In this document: positions 1-14,200 of the stretch, piece by piece
How positions within the stretch are numbered: the first letter of the stretch is position 1
How the letters are laid out: each line of letters starts with the position of its first letter
Source: Riptortus pedestris
Taxonomy: Eukaryota; Arthropoda; Insecta; Hemiptera; Alydidae
Reading direction: 5' to 3'
NCBI GenBank assembly: GCA_019009955.1
Contig: CM032232.1
Location: 134,597,001 to 134,661,000 of the forward strand
Length of the DNA stretch: 64,000 nt
Made by a program: the position numbers and the translations under genes
Notes under the pieces: generated by a model
The model's input: the letters and a program-made list of their open reading frames with translations, nothing else
What the model was told of the DNA's origin: nothing
The model's database searches: none

Positions 1-199
1 AATATCGAGTTTGGTAACGATCAAACAAAAATTGCGACCGCTAGAGCGTTAACAGACAAATATATATATATATATAATTTTGAACGGGCCACATTTTCGT
101 CATCTACTAGGTATAATGGACATTTGAAGAAAAATTTCGAAAATTGCGTCATGAGTACGACCTCAATAGCTGATTTCCCTTAAGGGAAATCTGCTAAAA
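1..199 (+). repeat. Family A element, 3' part (cut by window edge)
   Basis: Begins inside the conserved core, passes a short (TA)n (about 61-76), and ends with the 3' block: cctcaatagct, then a perfect 20 nt palindrome (GATTTCCCTTAAGGGAAATC at 172-191), then CTGCTAAAA. This copy gives the clearest view of the 3' terminal hairpin. The rest of 200-2133 is dynein intron and shows nothing else except the family A fragment at 1230-1480. Confidence 0.85.
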
Positions 200-1229
200 T
201 TTAGAAATTTTAGATAAAAACATAGCCATTTAGTGGTTTGATGTAATCAGCTGAATTCTATTGTATATCTCCATCTTGTTAGTCTTGTTGTGACTGTCTT
301 TGTGGTAAGGGTGCATAATTTTATAATATCTGTCCTGAAGAGGCATCATGAAGAACATGAAACATTTAGAGTGAAAAATAAATAAGTGGAAGATATTTAA
401 TCTTTTTTTCATCTCTTGATCTTCTGCCAATTTACCTTCAAGGAATATTGGATTCTGGTCACATTTCGAGACTATGAAAAGAAAATAAGGAATTAAAAAG
501 GTGGGAGATTTTTGGATAGCCCATCATATCTCCTATCCCCTCCCATCACAGCAGTATGTCATATTTGACCACTTACTTATTTTCTTTACTAATTCTATAT
601 CCTTAATTTTTTATTATAATCCATGTTTTTTTCCCCCCTCAAGGAGAAAACCATAAGATTTATTTACTATATACCTTGTTCTAAGAGTGTGTATATACTT
701 TTGCTCAAGAATGGTTATGTGTAGATATCAGTATATATTAATTATTCAGTTATATTCATTAATTTGTTTTTTTTATTTACTAAACATGATTTCTTATTTT
801 GCATTTTCTCTGATCTGGTTAGGAGGTAAGCTTCTTTGATATAACATCAAGACAATCATGGCTTCACAGTATGAGTAGTAGTAAAACTGAATTATGAATG
901 TAGAATTCCTAACAATTTTCTGTTTCACAGAAAAAAAAGTGTTTCCTATAAAGTATATGTAGATAATTGTCATACATTATGTATGAGAAGAAATTAGTAC
1001 ACATATTTGTTAAAATGTTCAATAGGACTCTGTTAATTGAGATCTTGTGAAATTATTGAGATAGCCTAAAACGGCAGCAAAAATATTATTTAATATATAA
1101 CTTAGATATGTTTTGAATAGTTGAAGTACATGATCTTTAAAGAGTACTACCCACCATAATTCACTTCAAAATTTTGCTTTATTTTCGTAATTCTGCTGCA
1201 AATTATATGTAGATTATACCAAGTAGATG

Positions 1230-1480
1230 GGAAAAAAGTCTGTCACACAGGAGCTGCGTAAACTAAGCAGATTTCCCATGTGCTTGTATGAGTAACAATT
1301 GATCTTATCTCACCACATATTCGAACTGAAAAACAGTATGGATTACTCGCTTAATCTTTGAGTTAAGAAAAAATGCATAGAGAAACAATTGTAGAGCATC
1401 AATATTTTAACTAGATTGTTTCTATAACATTTTTCAATCTGACTGATAATGAGAGATATTTTGAATTTTCGAATAGCTAA
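1230..1480 (+). repeat. Family A element, 5' part
   Basis: Starts AAAAAAGTCTGTCACACAGG, then AAGCAGATTTCCCATGTG, then the ttatctcaccacatattc block and the caatctgactgataatgagagat core. No 3' hairpin follows, so it is truncated. It lies in the intron upstream of the first in-window dynein exon. Confidence 0.8.
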
Positions 1481-2133
1481 GATGGAAACTGTAAGAGATC
1501 CATAATCAAAAGAAACCCCGTTAAAATTCTTTGAGCAGGGTCTTAAAGCAATTAAAATTTGCTGGCAGAAATAGCTGGTGAAGTGGTTTGTGAAGTGTTA
1601 TTTTTGTGAAAATGTCTTTGTTTTAATTCTCGATAAAGAAAATATAGTTTTTAAAATATTAGCAATGATCTTTTATTAATTAATTCTATACCTTTGTGAC
1701 AGAGGTCCTCGCAATAAACCTTTGCTGCTTGAATTTTTAATTCAGCCTTCTATAAATAAATTATTGTACTAATTTCTTCCGTCATTGTGTATTACTTCAG
1801 TCTTAATCATAGTAATTCCTTCAATGCATTATGGAAAATGTGACAAAACAATTAATGATGCTTGCATATATGTTGAAGCTTTTAGAGGAACTGTGTTATC
1901 ATAGTTACTTTCATTACTGAATAAAATAGATGAGCTAAAATTAACCTCCTTAGTATACGGAGAGAATATAGGTTTTAATCACTCATAATTTTGATATGAT
2001 TTGATTTGGATGCTTAGAGAAATTGTTTGTATTTCTGATGTTCACTGTAGAAGAATTGTTATCAGACATATCAGTGCTCTTTGCATCATTTATTATTAAA
2101 AAATTATTTAACAATTTTATTATTTGTTCACAG

Positions 2134-2298
2134 CCACCAATACCTCTGACAAAGGATTTAGATCCCATGCAAATGTTGACAGATGATGCACAGATTGCAC
2201 AGTGGAATAATGAAGGTCTTCCGAATGACAGAATGTCTTCGGAAAATGCCACAATTCTAACAAACTCTGAAAGATGGCCTCTAATGATTGACCCACAG
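2134..2298 (+). CDS. Dynein beta HC, in-window exon 1 (AAA5)
   Basis: Acceptor ttgttcacag, donor CAG|gtataa, phase 0 at both ends, 55 residues. Contains the TMLTDD-like [17 protein letters not shown] and [17 protein letters not shown] motifs that open AAA5 in axonemal beta heavy chains. Confidence 0.95.
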
Positions 2299-5200
2299 GT
2301 ATAACTAACTCCGTGCTGTCTTATATTCTTTCAAAAAACTGATTTAATTATAAAACATTTTACTATTGAAGTCATAGTTGTCAGGCCAATACTAGGTTTA
2401 TATAATACAATTACCCTTAAACATCATGACAGAATATGATATTTATCTTTACGTTGTATTATAGGCTGAATTCTATAAACATTTTGAAATGTTGGTTTTA
2501 TAGTTTAATGAGTTAAGTACTTGGAGCTTTAGTTCCTATGTACTGATAATTAAGCTTCTCATTCTGAGGGTAGATTTATTTTCAGTTGGCATTTGAAAAT
2601 GCCTTCAAGTTTTTAAAATTTGTCATTTAAAAATATTAGCATGCAGAGCATAAACTAACATATTGATAATAATGATTTTCAATATCATTAAACACTTTGA
2701 TTCTACAAAAATCTATTAACTGCAGTTAGTGGCGAGTGAACAACACAACAAAAACACTACAATCTTCTTGATTGTCTTTATTGCAATACGACACCTCTTT
2801 GGAGCACAACTTATAAACAAATAATCATAACTACACTGTAGAGACCCTCATGGTGCGGGTTCCAAGTCAACCCTCTCAAGCAATCCTTATTTTTCTGAGC
2901 ATGGGCACTATCAAAGCACACTTATATTATACTCATAGGAGTCTCATTGTCATGGTATTTTCTACCAACATGTTTGATAGTTATATTGCAAGCTGCCTCT
3001 GGATAGCTTCACTGATAATGAGAAACCAGCTGTCAACTCCGATGTATTTATACTTGGCTTGTCTATTTCTATCATAACCCTTAGTCCAAGTCGGATCAAT
3101 CATTCGTATCTGTTTTTCTTAAGTGATTCTTCTGCTTTCCTATGATTAATTACCGATCTTTTTGGGATATGGAAAAGACTCCTTGAAACTGAAAAGATAA
3201 GTATAGATAGATTGGGTTATACAGCTGAACATCATTCTCAGTTGATTTACCTTGAGGAAGTTAATAGTATGACTAGAGAAATGGTAGAACCAATACCAAA
3301 AGATATCAATAAAGATAACTGTTATATAATATTCTCTTCCCCACCAATATAAGTTAAACTAGTTTTCTGAATTTAACTGCCTATGTACTCTACATCTTTT
3401 GTCATATGGATTTTGAGAAATCCTATATATTTTCTAACTTTTTAAAATGAACTGACCATACTCAATTGACATAATTTCCATATACCTTTTTAATATCCAT
3501 GTATACATTTTTTGTAAAGATCTAATTTTTCTTTGTCTTTATTCTTTTAGCTTCAAGGTATTAAATGGATTAAAACCAAATATGGAAGCAAATTACGAGT
3601 TATTCGACTAGGACAGAAGAACTATTTAGACAGAATTGAGCGGGCAGTAACAGAGGGGAGTACTCTCCTCATTGAATATATTGGTGAAACTATTGATGCT
3701 GTCTTAGACAATCTTCTTGGAAGACAGCTAATTAGAAAGGGAAGGTATGGTACCATTATTAACGCAAATTATAGTCTATGTATTGAGTAGTATATTTCAA
3801 TCATTTTTTTTTTTTAACTTAGAGTATTAAAGATTGGTGATCGTGAAATTGACTATCATCCAATGTTCAGACTCATTCTTCATACAAAACTAGCTAACCC
3901 TCACTATCAGCCAGAAATACAAGCTCAGACTACCCTAATAAACTTCACTGTCACAAGAGATGGGCTTGAGGAACAACTGTTAGCTGAAGTAGTTAATTCG
4001 GAGAGACCAGATCTTGAAGCTCAAAAGGTAAAAATATCAAATCTTGTCTTCCATTAAGTACATAATTATTAGCCTATTTAATTTAAAAATGAAAGTTAAA
4101 CACGATTTATGATTAAATTTTGTTAGTAGAAAGATCAATAGTTAGTTCAGTGTTATTAAAGTATAAAATACTGTTTGGTATTCAAGGCCTCCCCACCCAT
4201 ATATACAAATACAGAAAATTCCCTTTTGCGTTAATCATTTTCTTCAGAGTGAGGTTGACAGGAACTTAACATTTTCCTTGCATTTTATTCTTTAAGTGTT
4301 GTAACTTTGCATTGTTATCAAAAAATGCATGAAAATTCGCGTGTACAACTAATTCCTTTTGATTTTAGGGAGAGCTGACCATGCAGCAGAATATATTTAA
4401 AATTACTTTAAAATCACTGGAAGACGATTTACTGCAGCGGTTGTCCTCTGCTGGGCCAAATATTCTTTCAGATAGAGCTCTGGTCATAAACCTTGAAAAT
4501 ACTAAGAAAACTGCTGAAGAAATCACTCTTAAAGTTGCTGAAGCCAAAATTACGTCTAAAAATATTGACAATGCTAGAGAAATTTATCGATCAGTGGCAA
4601 CACGAGCTTCTATTATATACTTTATAATGAATGACCTGAACAAGATAAACCCTCTCTACCAGTTCTCTTTGAAGGTGTATATTTAGTCAAATTTACAAAT
4701 GGAACTATTTTTTCATCTGTTATTTATTTATTTTTTGTCTTTCAGAAATGATATAACTACAATTAGTTACCCTCTGATCTCACATCCTACTGTACTTAAA
4801 TATTTTATCTAAAACAAAGTTATACTTCATAATGATGTCATCTCATTTATTCTTTAAATTTTGATCGCCTTTGCTCTTTTCATCTTAAATCCGAAAGCAT
4901 CTTAACTCTCAGAAAATCTCCTCCTTTATCCTCACTTGTTTCAACTGATGTCTCTGTTTGTCACATGAAACTGGACCAGATAAAAAAATTACTTACACGC
5001 TACTTTTTTCCCCTAGACATAATGTTTATCAGAAGACCAGTAGATAAAACACAACTACTTTAGATGACTCTTTGATTTTCATGCCTCACATCTATCCACG
5101 AAAATGTTATCCAAAGAGTCCTCTTCATTTTTGATTAAGTTAAACAAACTCCAAGACCTTCTGTCTCCTGAACAAAAAACTGCCCCAGATAAATTACTTG

Positions 5201-8200
5201 ACACCTACTATTTACTGCTAGGCATCTCCTATTATGCTACTTAATGACATCAACTCTGTGCTACTCTGGCTAATTGTGATGAGTTATTTACAGGTTACCA
5301 CCCTTTTCTAGCCATGATGGGGCTAAAGATTTCATTTAATGAGTTCGTCACTAAATAAATTTTAAGTGCGGGGATCACACTCATGACTCTTGGTTTACGA
5401 GTGAGACTAATACCAACTTCTTAACTCACATGACTAACTCATTCTGTTTCTCCTATTATTAACTTAGTTTACATAGGAGAAACAGAAACGTGTTCATTTC
5501 ATGAGTATATTAATGTTATTGTAATAGTATACTCTCAAAGTTTAACAAAATTATTCCATTACAACTGATACAATTACTATGTGATTTCTTTTTGTAACTC
5601 TAGAAGGATATCAACAGTTTCCGAAAAATTGTCATCGTTCAAATTATTTATTTTGATTTAGTAATTCAGTTTTCTAACCTATATGTATATTTGTCTGAAT
5701 GAAATTCCCTTTTAATGGTTCAAAATAAACAATAAAATTTAAGTGCTTCAAACCATGCTCTTAACTATATCCATGAAAATTATGAACTGAAGGCTTGAAA
5801 TTTGAAACGATTGTTATTTGGTCCAGGAAGAATCTCTTCTGCATCCACAGCAATAAAGTTGAAAGAATACAGACTTCAAATAGGAAAGATTAATACTATC
5901 TAGAATATTAAGGACTATTTCCTCTATAAAAGTTATTTACTCACGTCTGTTCTGTGCTACTACAGCTAATTGGGATGAGTTGTCTATAGGTTGTCAACCT
6001 GTTCTAAACAGGATGGTGCTAAGAATTTCATTCAGTGAGTTTATCACTAAATAAATTCCTATTACCCATGCATGAACAGATATCACGGCTGATGGTTACA
6101 GCATTAAGATCTTTGCCTTAATGCAAATGGATACCCATTGCACCCTACAAAAATTATGGATGATTCAAGCTGCCCTTTTTACTGAACCAATACTAATGAA
6201 TATCAACAATTTAAAAGCAAATTAAAATGAATCAATCGATTTTGTTTGTTTGGAATGTAGCTGAGATAAATAATATTTGCTTTTAGTAATGTAAATGCCA
6301 CAGTGTAAAGTAGAAATAATGATAGTGGTGGACAGTGTCGACTAAACATTTTCCAAATTCTGATTATAATTTACTTTCAAATATTCTATTTCACTTTGCA
6401 TTATTTTGTCTCAGGCATTCAGCATTGTTTTCCACCGAGCGATGAAACTCACTGAAAAAGCTGATACACTAGACGGAAGAGTTGTTAACCTTATAGATAG
6501 CATAACGTTTGCTACTTATATGTATACCTCAAGAGGCCTGTTTGAATGTGACAAACTGACATTTATGGCTCAGTTGGCAATTCAGGTATTTGTTTTAATC
6601 GCCTCAATTTTACGAGTTCACAGTTGACAATTTTTTCAAATAAAGATATTAAGTTACAAGTTAAATACAAATTTAAAAATTTATACTTTCAGGTTCTTCT
6701 AAATGATAAAGAAATCACTCAACCTGAACTTGATTTCTTACTGAGATTCCCTTACCTTCCTAATGAAACTTCTCCTGTTGATTTTCTCACTAATATATTA
6801 TGGGGAGGTATTTTAGCATTAACAAAGATGGATGTGTTTGAGTAAGTGTAACATAATATTATTACTCATTTTTTTGCTTGTTTCTGAAAACTGGCATTTG
6901 CTCAAATTCTTTTTTTTCAAAGAACTTCTGAGTTTTCATTATTCTTCAATCCATTTGCCACTTTCAACTACTTCCAAATCTTTAATCAACTATTTATTTA
7001 ATATGCATGTCACCTTATGAAACTTAGTCTGATCAGAAAGTTTGCAGGTGACTCATTTTTTTGTCTCCAAATTTCCAAGGAATTATCCATTTTGACTTTT
7101 TATAAACCCATTTTGACTAGTTTTGTGGTTTCATCTGTATGTATGTACCTTTCTCATTTAACTCAAAGATGACTAGCCTTAGAATGTTAAAATTTCATAT
7201 TTAAGACTTGTGTCATCTAGTTGTGTGCCTTCCCTTTTGACTAAAATCGACTAAGGGCTAGGAGTTTAGGGATGGTAACAAAGAAATGCATTTTTTTTTT
7301 TTTGTACCTATTAAAGATAAAAGAAATTGTATAGAACCATTTTTGTTTAATCATGACCATAGTCATGAAAAGATCTATAAATTAGATTTTTTGATCCGAT
7401 ATATTGAAATTAAAATATCATGTAATACTTTCAAATGAAATGATTTTTAATTTTAATGCAGTGCATCAAAACATTTTGTTTATTTAATTTAAAAGGAGTA
7501 AAAAGGAAATCCTATCTACCACATGCCCAAATCAGATTTTTTGATTTAGTTATTTAGATTTTATTCTACCCCTGTCTGGTTCCTCAATACCATCAATATG
7601 TGGGTAAATTACACAAGGAGGATCACTATGTCTATGACATTTTAACAATGAAGAACTAAGCAAATGAGAGCATTGAGCTTCTAAACTGTCTTAAGTTCTA
7701 GATATGAGTTGAAATTTTGTTTTAAACTCTTTTTTGAAAAATATGTTATTAGTTCTCTTCGGTAACGTATTTCCAACTCCAAAACCAAAGCTTACTCAAA
7801 TTGTGAGTTTCGAGTCATTTGAACCAAACATTTAAAGTGAGATATCATGGACTGACAAATCTCTTATTTCAGCTATTTGGCCTAAAAACTAAAAAGAATC
7901 TATATAAAACTTCTATCGGTATTGATCAGTTCTCCAATTTTGGCTCTATACTTCTTTAAAAAAAAAAAATTAAGTACACTTAGCTCGTCCCCAAGAAGAA
8001 ATCCTTTTTATTTGAAATATGCATTTTTGTATTCAAAAATTGCCTCTGTAAATATATTTTCAAAGCTTCTAATAAATAAATTATTTGATTATTTGATTCA
8101 TTATTGCTGTTATGTGTTTCAACTTAAACTGGTTTTCTTTACTTTATAGTAATCTGGATAAGGATATTGTTGGTTCAAAAAAGCGATGGAAGAAATTTGT

Positions 8201-11200
8201 GGAAGGTGAAAGCCCTGAAAGAGATAAACTTCCTCAGGACTGGAAGAACAAGACTGCTTTTCAGAGGCTCTGTATAATGAGGTCACTCAGACCTGACAGG
8301 ATGACTTATGCTACGAGGTTCAGTATTAAAATAATATTAAGCTCTATTAATCATTCAATTGTTATATTTCTGATTTGACATCATAACCTTAAAAAAGGTT
8401 TAATGAATTCAGAGCAATTTTAATGTATGTTTCTAATATAATGAGTAGTTTGAGGGAAGAATAGGAAGACATTAACTTGTGGAATTCCGATTTACACAAC
8501 CTTTTGTTTTACATGTAAACTCACCTATGTTAGCATTTCAACTAGTGACCTTCAGGCAGACAGAAATCTACCAACAGCTCTCAGCATTTCCATGAACATC
8601 CAACTACATTTTTTTAAAAATCTATATAAATAAAAGTCTGTCATGTAGAGGCTGCTTAAGCTAAACTGATACCCACATGCTGGTGTAACACACTTGTGAT
8701 CTCATCTCACCACATATTCTCTATTTCTACATAAAATAACATTAACAATATTTTCATCTTTCAAATTCCCTCCCCTCTATAAGCCCCCCTCCCTCCATAT
8801 TTTGGATCCAATTTCAATCATTAACTATATAATCTTTAATGTTGAATGAAACAGTTAAATATCAAGTATGGTGTAGAACAAATAAACATTTTCAAGTTAA
8901 GAACGTAAAATCTTAAATGCTTTCATCACACAACGTATTTTCAAGTACCTCATCTAGTAAATAACTGTTGGAAAAAATATTTGGTATTTAAGCCAAATAG
9001 GACTGGGGGTTTACTGAAGGTTGAAAATTAGAAATCCAAATAACTCGGCTAATACTGAAGCTAGAGAATAAATCAATATAACATTATTTATAGTAAATTT
9101 AATTTACAATAAGATTGATTTTATACAATTTTTGGATCCGACTTATAATAACAGAGATATTTCAACATTTCGAAATTCCCCCTCAACTGGTCTGATTTCA
9201 GCCATTAATGATCTTGACTTTTAGTTTTGCATGAAACGCTTATATATCATGTAATGATCAAACAGAAATTACAACCGCTGTAGAGTTAAAATATTTGTGT
9301 GTATGTGATATATACATATATATTTGAACAGACCTCACTTTTGTCATCTCCTGGGTAGGATTGATGGACATTTGAGGAAATTTTTCGAAAATCATATCAA
9401 GAGGACAATCTCAACAGCTGATTTCCCTTTAGAGAAATCTGCTAAAACTCTATGGTCTCTGATTTTCTATTTAAAGTTGGCGGTGATACATTTGAGAAAT
9501 TTTTTGTATATTTATTTAGGGAATTCTGTGAAGATGCACTTTATTATGTTTTGTTATTTGACAGGAGTGAGGCTTACTTGAAATAACCTTAATTGTTTTT
9601 TCATATAGAACCCCCTTTTTTTTTTCAATCCAAGATGATGGTAAGCACAGTTATTACTTTCTAATTCCGATCACCACTTCATACATCTCTGGTGTTATAA
9701 CAGGATGCCTTAGAGTTTTATCAATTTTTTTTCTTCAATGGGGATGCAATCATTATATTTTGATGTGGAACTAGATTTATTTGATATTATGAATAATAAA
9801 TTCACCAATATTCGTCCTATAGCTGTTCTATTCATTGTATTTAAATCTGTAATGTACCTGTATGTTGTTGACAATAATGGGATGGTTTTGGGCATAGGTT
9901 AATCCACCAAACTTTATATTTGTATGGGAAACCATTTTTTTTCGACCCGTAAATGAAGGGTAAAATAGCTTGTTCTCTATATTTTCAGATGTTTTATGGA
10001 ACCTTTCAACATTTCCTGAGGGATTCTAGCGACCTTTCTTTTATTATTTCACATAAATCACATATCTTTATTTAAAAAATCTGATGGGGATACCAATCTT
10101 TGTATCCATTTAACCAAGCTATGAATTCAGCTTGCCATGAGTGCAGGATGGATGCCCTGATCCCTGTGCTCATGATTTTTCCTATCTGTCTTATTATTTT
10201 ACATTGTCCTGACTCATGTTTTCTATTACCTATTTTGATCTTGACTTTGGCACTGACAGGTTTAAAAACGTTTTTATTTTTTAAATATTATTTTAACTTT
10301 ACTTTTCAATATTAAGAAAACTATTTGCATTTTTTTTGTTTCCAGCCTTTAATTAACCCTCACTCATATCCTTACAGTTTTCACTTAAATCAACTGTATC
10401 AATAAACACTTCATATCTAGCTTAAATAGTCATAATCAAATAATATTTACATAAGCTTTTAGGAAAAATAGAGAATAGAAAATAGTGCTGTATAATATAA
10501 ATTTGATTATGTTTTACAGAAGAATGTGTATAGATGCTAAATAAAAATGGAATAAGTTTTATTCATTCATTTTCTTAGGTGTTTCATTGAAGAAAAGTTA
10601 GGATCAAAATTTACTAATGCACGATCTGTTGAATTTGATAAGTCGTATGAAGAAATGAGCTCTGTTGTTCCATGCTTCTTTATTCTGTCCCCTGGTGTTG
10701 ACCCTACCAGGGTAAGTTCATTTCATTTCTTATTTATTTAAGTTTGTAAATTAATATTAAATTCATGCCCCAACAGATTTTTCATTGTTCGCCATCAAAT
10801 GGTGTTTGGGCATTTAAAAACATTTTGTAGAAAACCAGTTACTTGCAATGGGCGCAGTCAACCCTGACACATTGTATTTCTATGACTGTAATTATGTGCA
10901 CTGAATATAAAAAAAGTCTGTCACGCAGGGGCTGCGCAAATTAAGCAGATTTCCCATGTGAAGTTTTACAATAGAGAAATTTGCCTACTAATAACGGCAG
11001 TAGTAACGAATCTCTAAACCAATTCACAAGGGACGAACAGTTATGGAAACGGCCGAACTAGCTTTCGGCAGAAAGTCCCAAATATGGCCGACTTCTGCTG
11101 ACGACTCACACAATACAAATGCAAATATCTCGGTTAATATTCCCGATTTCAGTCATTAATGAACTTGATCTTCCTTTTTACATAAAACGATTAAATTCTG

Positions 11201-11253
11201 AGTTTGGTAACGATCAAACAAAAATTGCGACCGCTGGAGTGTTAACAGACAAA

Positions 11254-11297
<44 letters not shown>

Positions 11298-14200
11298 GAG
11301 TCACGGGAACCAAGTGATTTTGAAATAATAATAAAATCTCTGTTTTATATCTAAGTTAAATTTTATTAATATAATATCGTACCTAAGAACATAGCATTTT
11401 AGTTTTAATAAATTTTTTCATGAACGGAAAATTACCTCTGGCGTGTGTTGGCCGTTTTCATTGATGCATTGTTGAAGTCGGTAAATAAAATTAGCCTGAA
11501 CTCTTTCCAGCAGGTTTGCATTGATTTGAGTGATTTTTTGACGGATCGCTTCCTTTAATTCTTCCAAAGTACGAGGCTTGCTTTCGTAGACATGTGACTT
11601 AAGAAATCCCCATAGAAAAAAATCGCTTGTGGACATTTCAAGTGAGCGTGGAGGCCATAAAACGTCGCCATATCTAGGAAACAGATTGCGGAAAACTGCC
11701 ACAGACGCTCTGGCGGTGTGTGTCGTAACCCCATCTTGTTGAAACCATAAATGTCCATGATCTATACCTCTTCTTCATAACTGCGGAAAAGGTGTTCATC
11801 ATATTAATGTAACGCTGAGAAGTTACTGTAACTGTAGCACCATTTTCTTCAAAGAAATAGGGGCCAGTTCAGGCTAATTTTATTTACCGGCTTCAACAAT
11901 GCATCAATGAAAACGGCCAACACATGCCAGAGGTAATTTTCCGTTCATGAAGAAATTTATTAAAACTAAAATGCTATGTTCTTATGTACGATATTATATT
12001 AATAAAATTTAACTTAGATATGAAACAGAGATTTTATTATTATTTCAAAATCACTTGGTTCCCGTGACTCACCCTTTATATATATATATATATATATATA
12101 ATTTTGAACGAACCTCATTTTCATCATAATCCTGGGTAGGATCGATGGACATTTGAAGAAATTTTTGAAAACTCGCGTCATGAGTACAACCTCAATAGCT
12201 GATTTCCCGTGAGGGAAATCTGCTAAAACATTCACACAACACCTTGACAAAAACTGTCCTGAATACATAATTGAAGAAGAAATAAAGAAAATTTGAATTG
12301 ATGAAAACATTCCTTATGGAATTACTAAAACAAATTCAATGAAAACACCCCTTGGAATTTGATTTAAAAAAATCCTGTGCAATTGTGGGAATGTTGGCTT
12401 GCGCATCTTATTCTTAATGAACAAGAATAATCTTATTCAGCAATGTATTAGCACCGGTTGCATGATACCTCTAATACAAAATTACTATATTGTACTGTTG
12501 TTTACTAAACACTATTTTCTAGGCCATATTTGTTCAGGGTATTTTTCATAACCACATACAATTTCATAATTTACTTTCTTGCCTTTCAGATGCCTTTCTT
12601 TATAGATCTTTAAAGCTGCTTTATAGTAGCTGGCTTGTAAAATAAACTTTTCTTTTACCAGCTATCAATATTTAAAAAAAAACCATTAAAACCAGAGAAG
12701 TATGAAGTTTTACTAACTTATTTATTTACCATCAGGATGTTGAGAAAGTGGGGAAAAGGCTTGGCTTTACTACGGATAGGAGGAATTTTCACAATGTTTC
12801 TTTGGGCCAAGGCCAAGAAGTTGTTGCAGAAGGTGCGATTGAAACTGGTGCTCGACTTGGTCATTGGGTCATATTACAGGTATAATGAAAAATATAATTT
12901 TTAGGTTGCTTTGAGCCTGATTCTATTCCAATTTTCCTCACAAAAGATATTATAATTTCAATAAGCTAGAATGATTCAGCTTTTACATTAGAAAATTGAC
13001 TATTAAAAAGAAAAATGCAATTTAAGAAATTAATTTTTTCCCTGCGCTATCCAAAAATTGACCTTTGTCTAATTTTTGCCAACATTTTACTCTTCATTCT
13101 ATTCACTTTACTTTCAGTGAGAATTAGTGCTTGGATTCAAAAGAATGCTCGCCTGAACTTCTAGCTCAGTCACTTATTCTATGGGAAATACTTAATTGAC
13201 AAGCAAGTAACTAATAAGACAATGAAATAACTGAGAAATTAAATTGTTTACTCCAAAGGATAAGATAAAAGTAACATAAACAATCTAAGTTGGTTCCAAT
13301 ACTTTATTTTACTTGTTTATTAGTGCAGTGTCCTCAGCTATATTGAGAACTTCAGTAATACTGATAAGAACAAATATTATATGTGACTTATGACATTTGA
13401 AAAGAATGAATATTTAAAAAATCTTGCATGCACCGTATAAAAGATAATTCTTATAAATAACCAAAACTGATTTGCAGTTGTATAAAATAAATAAAAAATA
13501 TCGTGTATTTATATAATAAAATACTTTCAAGCATATTTGTTTAGAATATTCATCTTGTGAGGAATTGGCTTCCTACGCTGGACAAGAGAATGGAAGCAGC
13601 ACAAGAGAATCCCCACTGGAATTTCCGACTGTTCCTGAGTAGTGAGCCAGCACCCGATCCCTCAATGCACGCTATACCACAGGTATACAATTTTATCTAA
13701 GCAGTTTTTTATGTTTATATTTAGTTATTTCAGATACTGCACCCCTCTTTATAGAATAACGGTCATACATAAGAAACTCTATAAAGTAATGCTATAAGCA
13801 AAGTAAGTTGTATTTTACCCACAAACTAGCTAAGGGATGTTAGTTGCCTATAGCATTCTACTATGACTGCTCCACTCACAATTTTGATCTTGATTTGAAT
13901 CCTATCTTGAACAATGAATACTTCTTTGAGTATTAATTTTACTTACTTTGTACTAATTCTTACTTTGTAGAGTATTCATCAGGATCTAAAGCTATACCTT
14001 GTAGTTAGAGGTGGTTAGCAGTAGTGGCATACAATGGTTATTGTAGTGAAACCATTGTATTTTTTTGGAAGCTGCTATTTTCATGTCACTATATCCACAG
14101 AAATCCATGAGAAGTTTGTTGTCTAAAAAAAAAGGATTTTCAAGGTGTCCCTCTTCCCCTAGCCCAATGTTATCTTTCAATATATTTATTTGTATTGTAA

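Larger units (their letters stand above)
10908..12228 (+). repeat. Family A element split by a mariner-like insertion
   Basis: 5' part 10908-11292 opens AAAAAAAGTCTGTCACGCAG and runs into (TA)n. The 3' part 12076-12228 resumes in (TA)n and ends gatttcccgtgagggaaatc + tgctaaaa. The 783 bp between is a separate element. The two halves together match the intact copy at 36046-36628. Confidence 0.88.

Noticed and set aside
2850..3077. 75-codon plus-strand open frame in a dynein intron
   Set aside because: Hydrophobic translation without recognisable domain, no splice logic, and the exons on either side join correctly without it.
4365..4571. Minus-strand open frame opposite dynein exon 4
   Set aside because: Antisense shadow of a strongly conserved coding exon.
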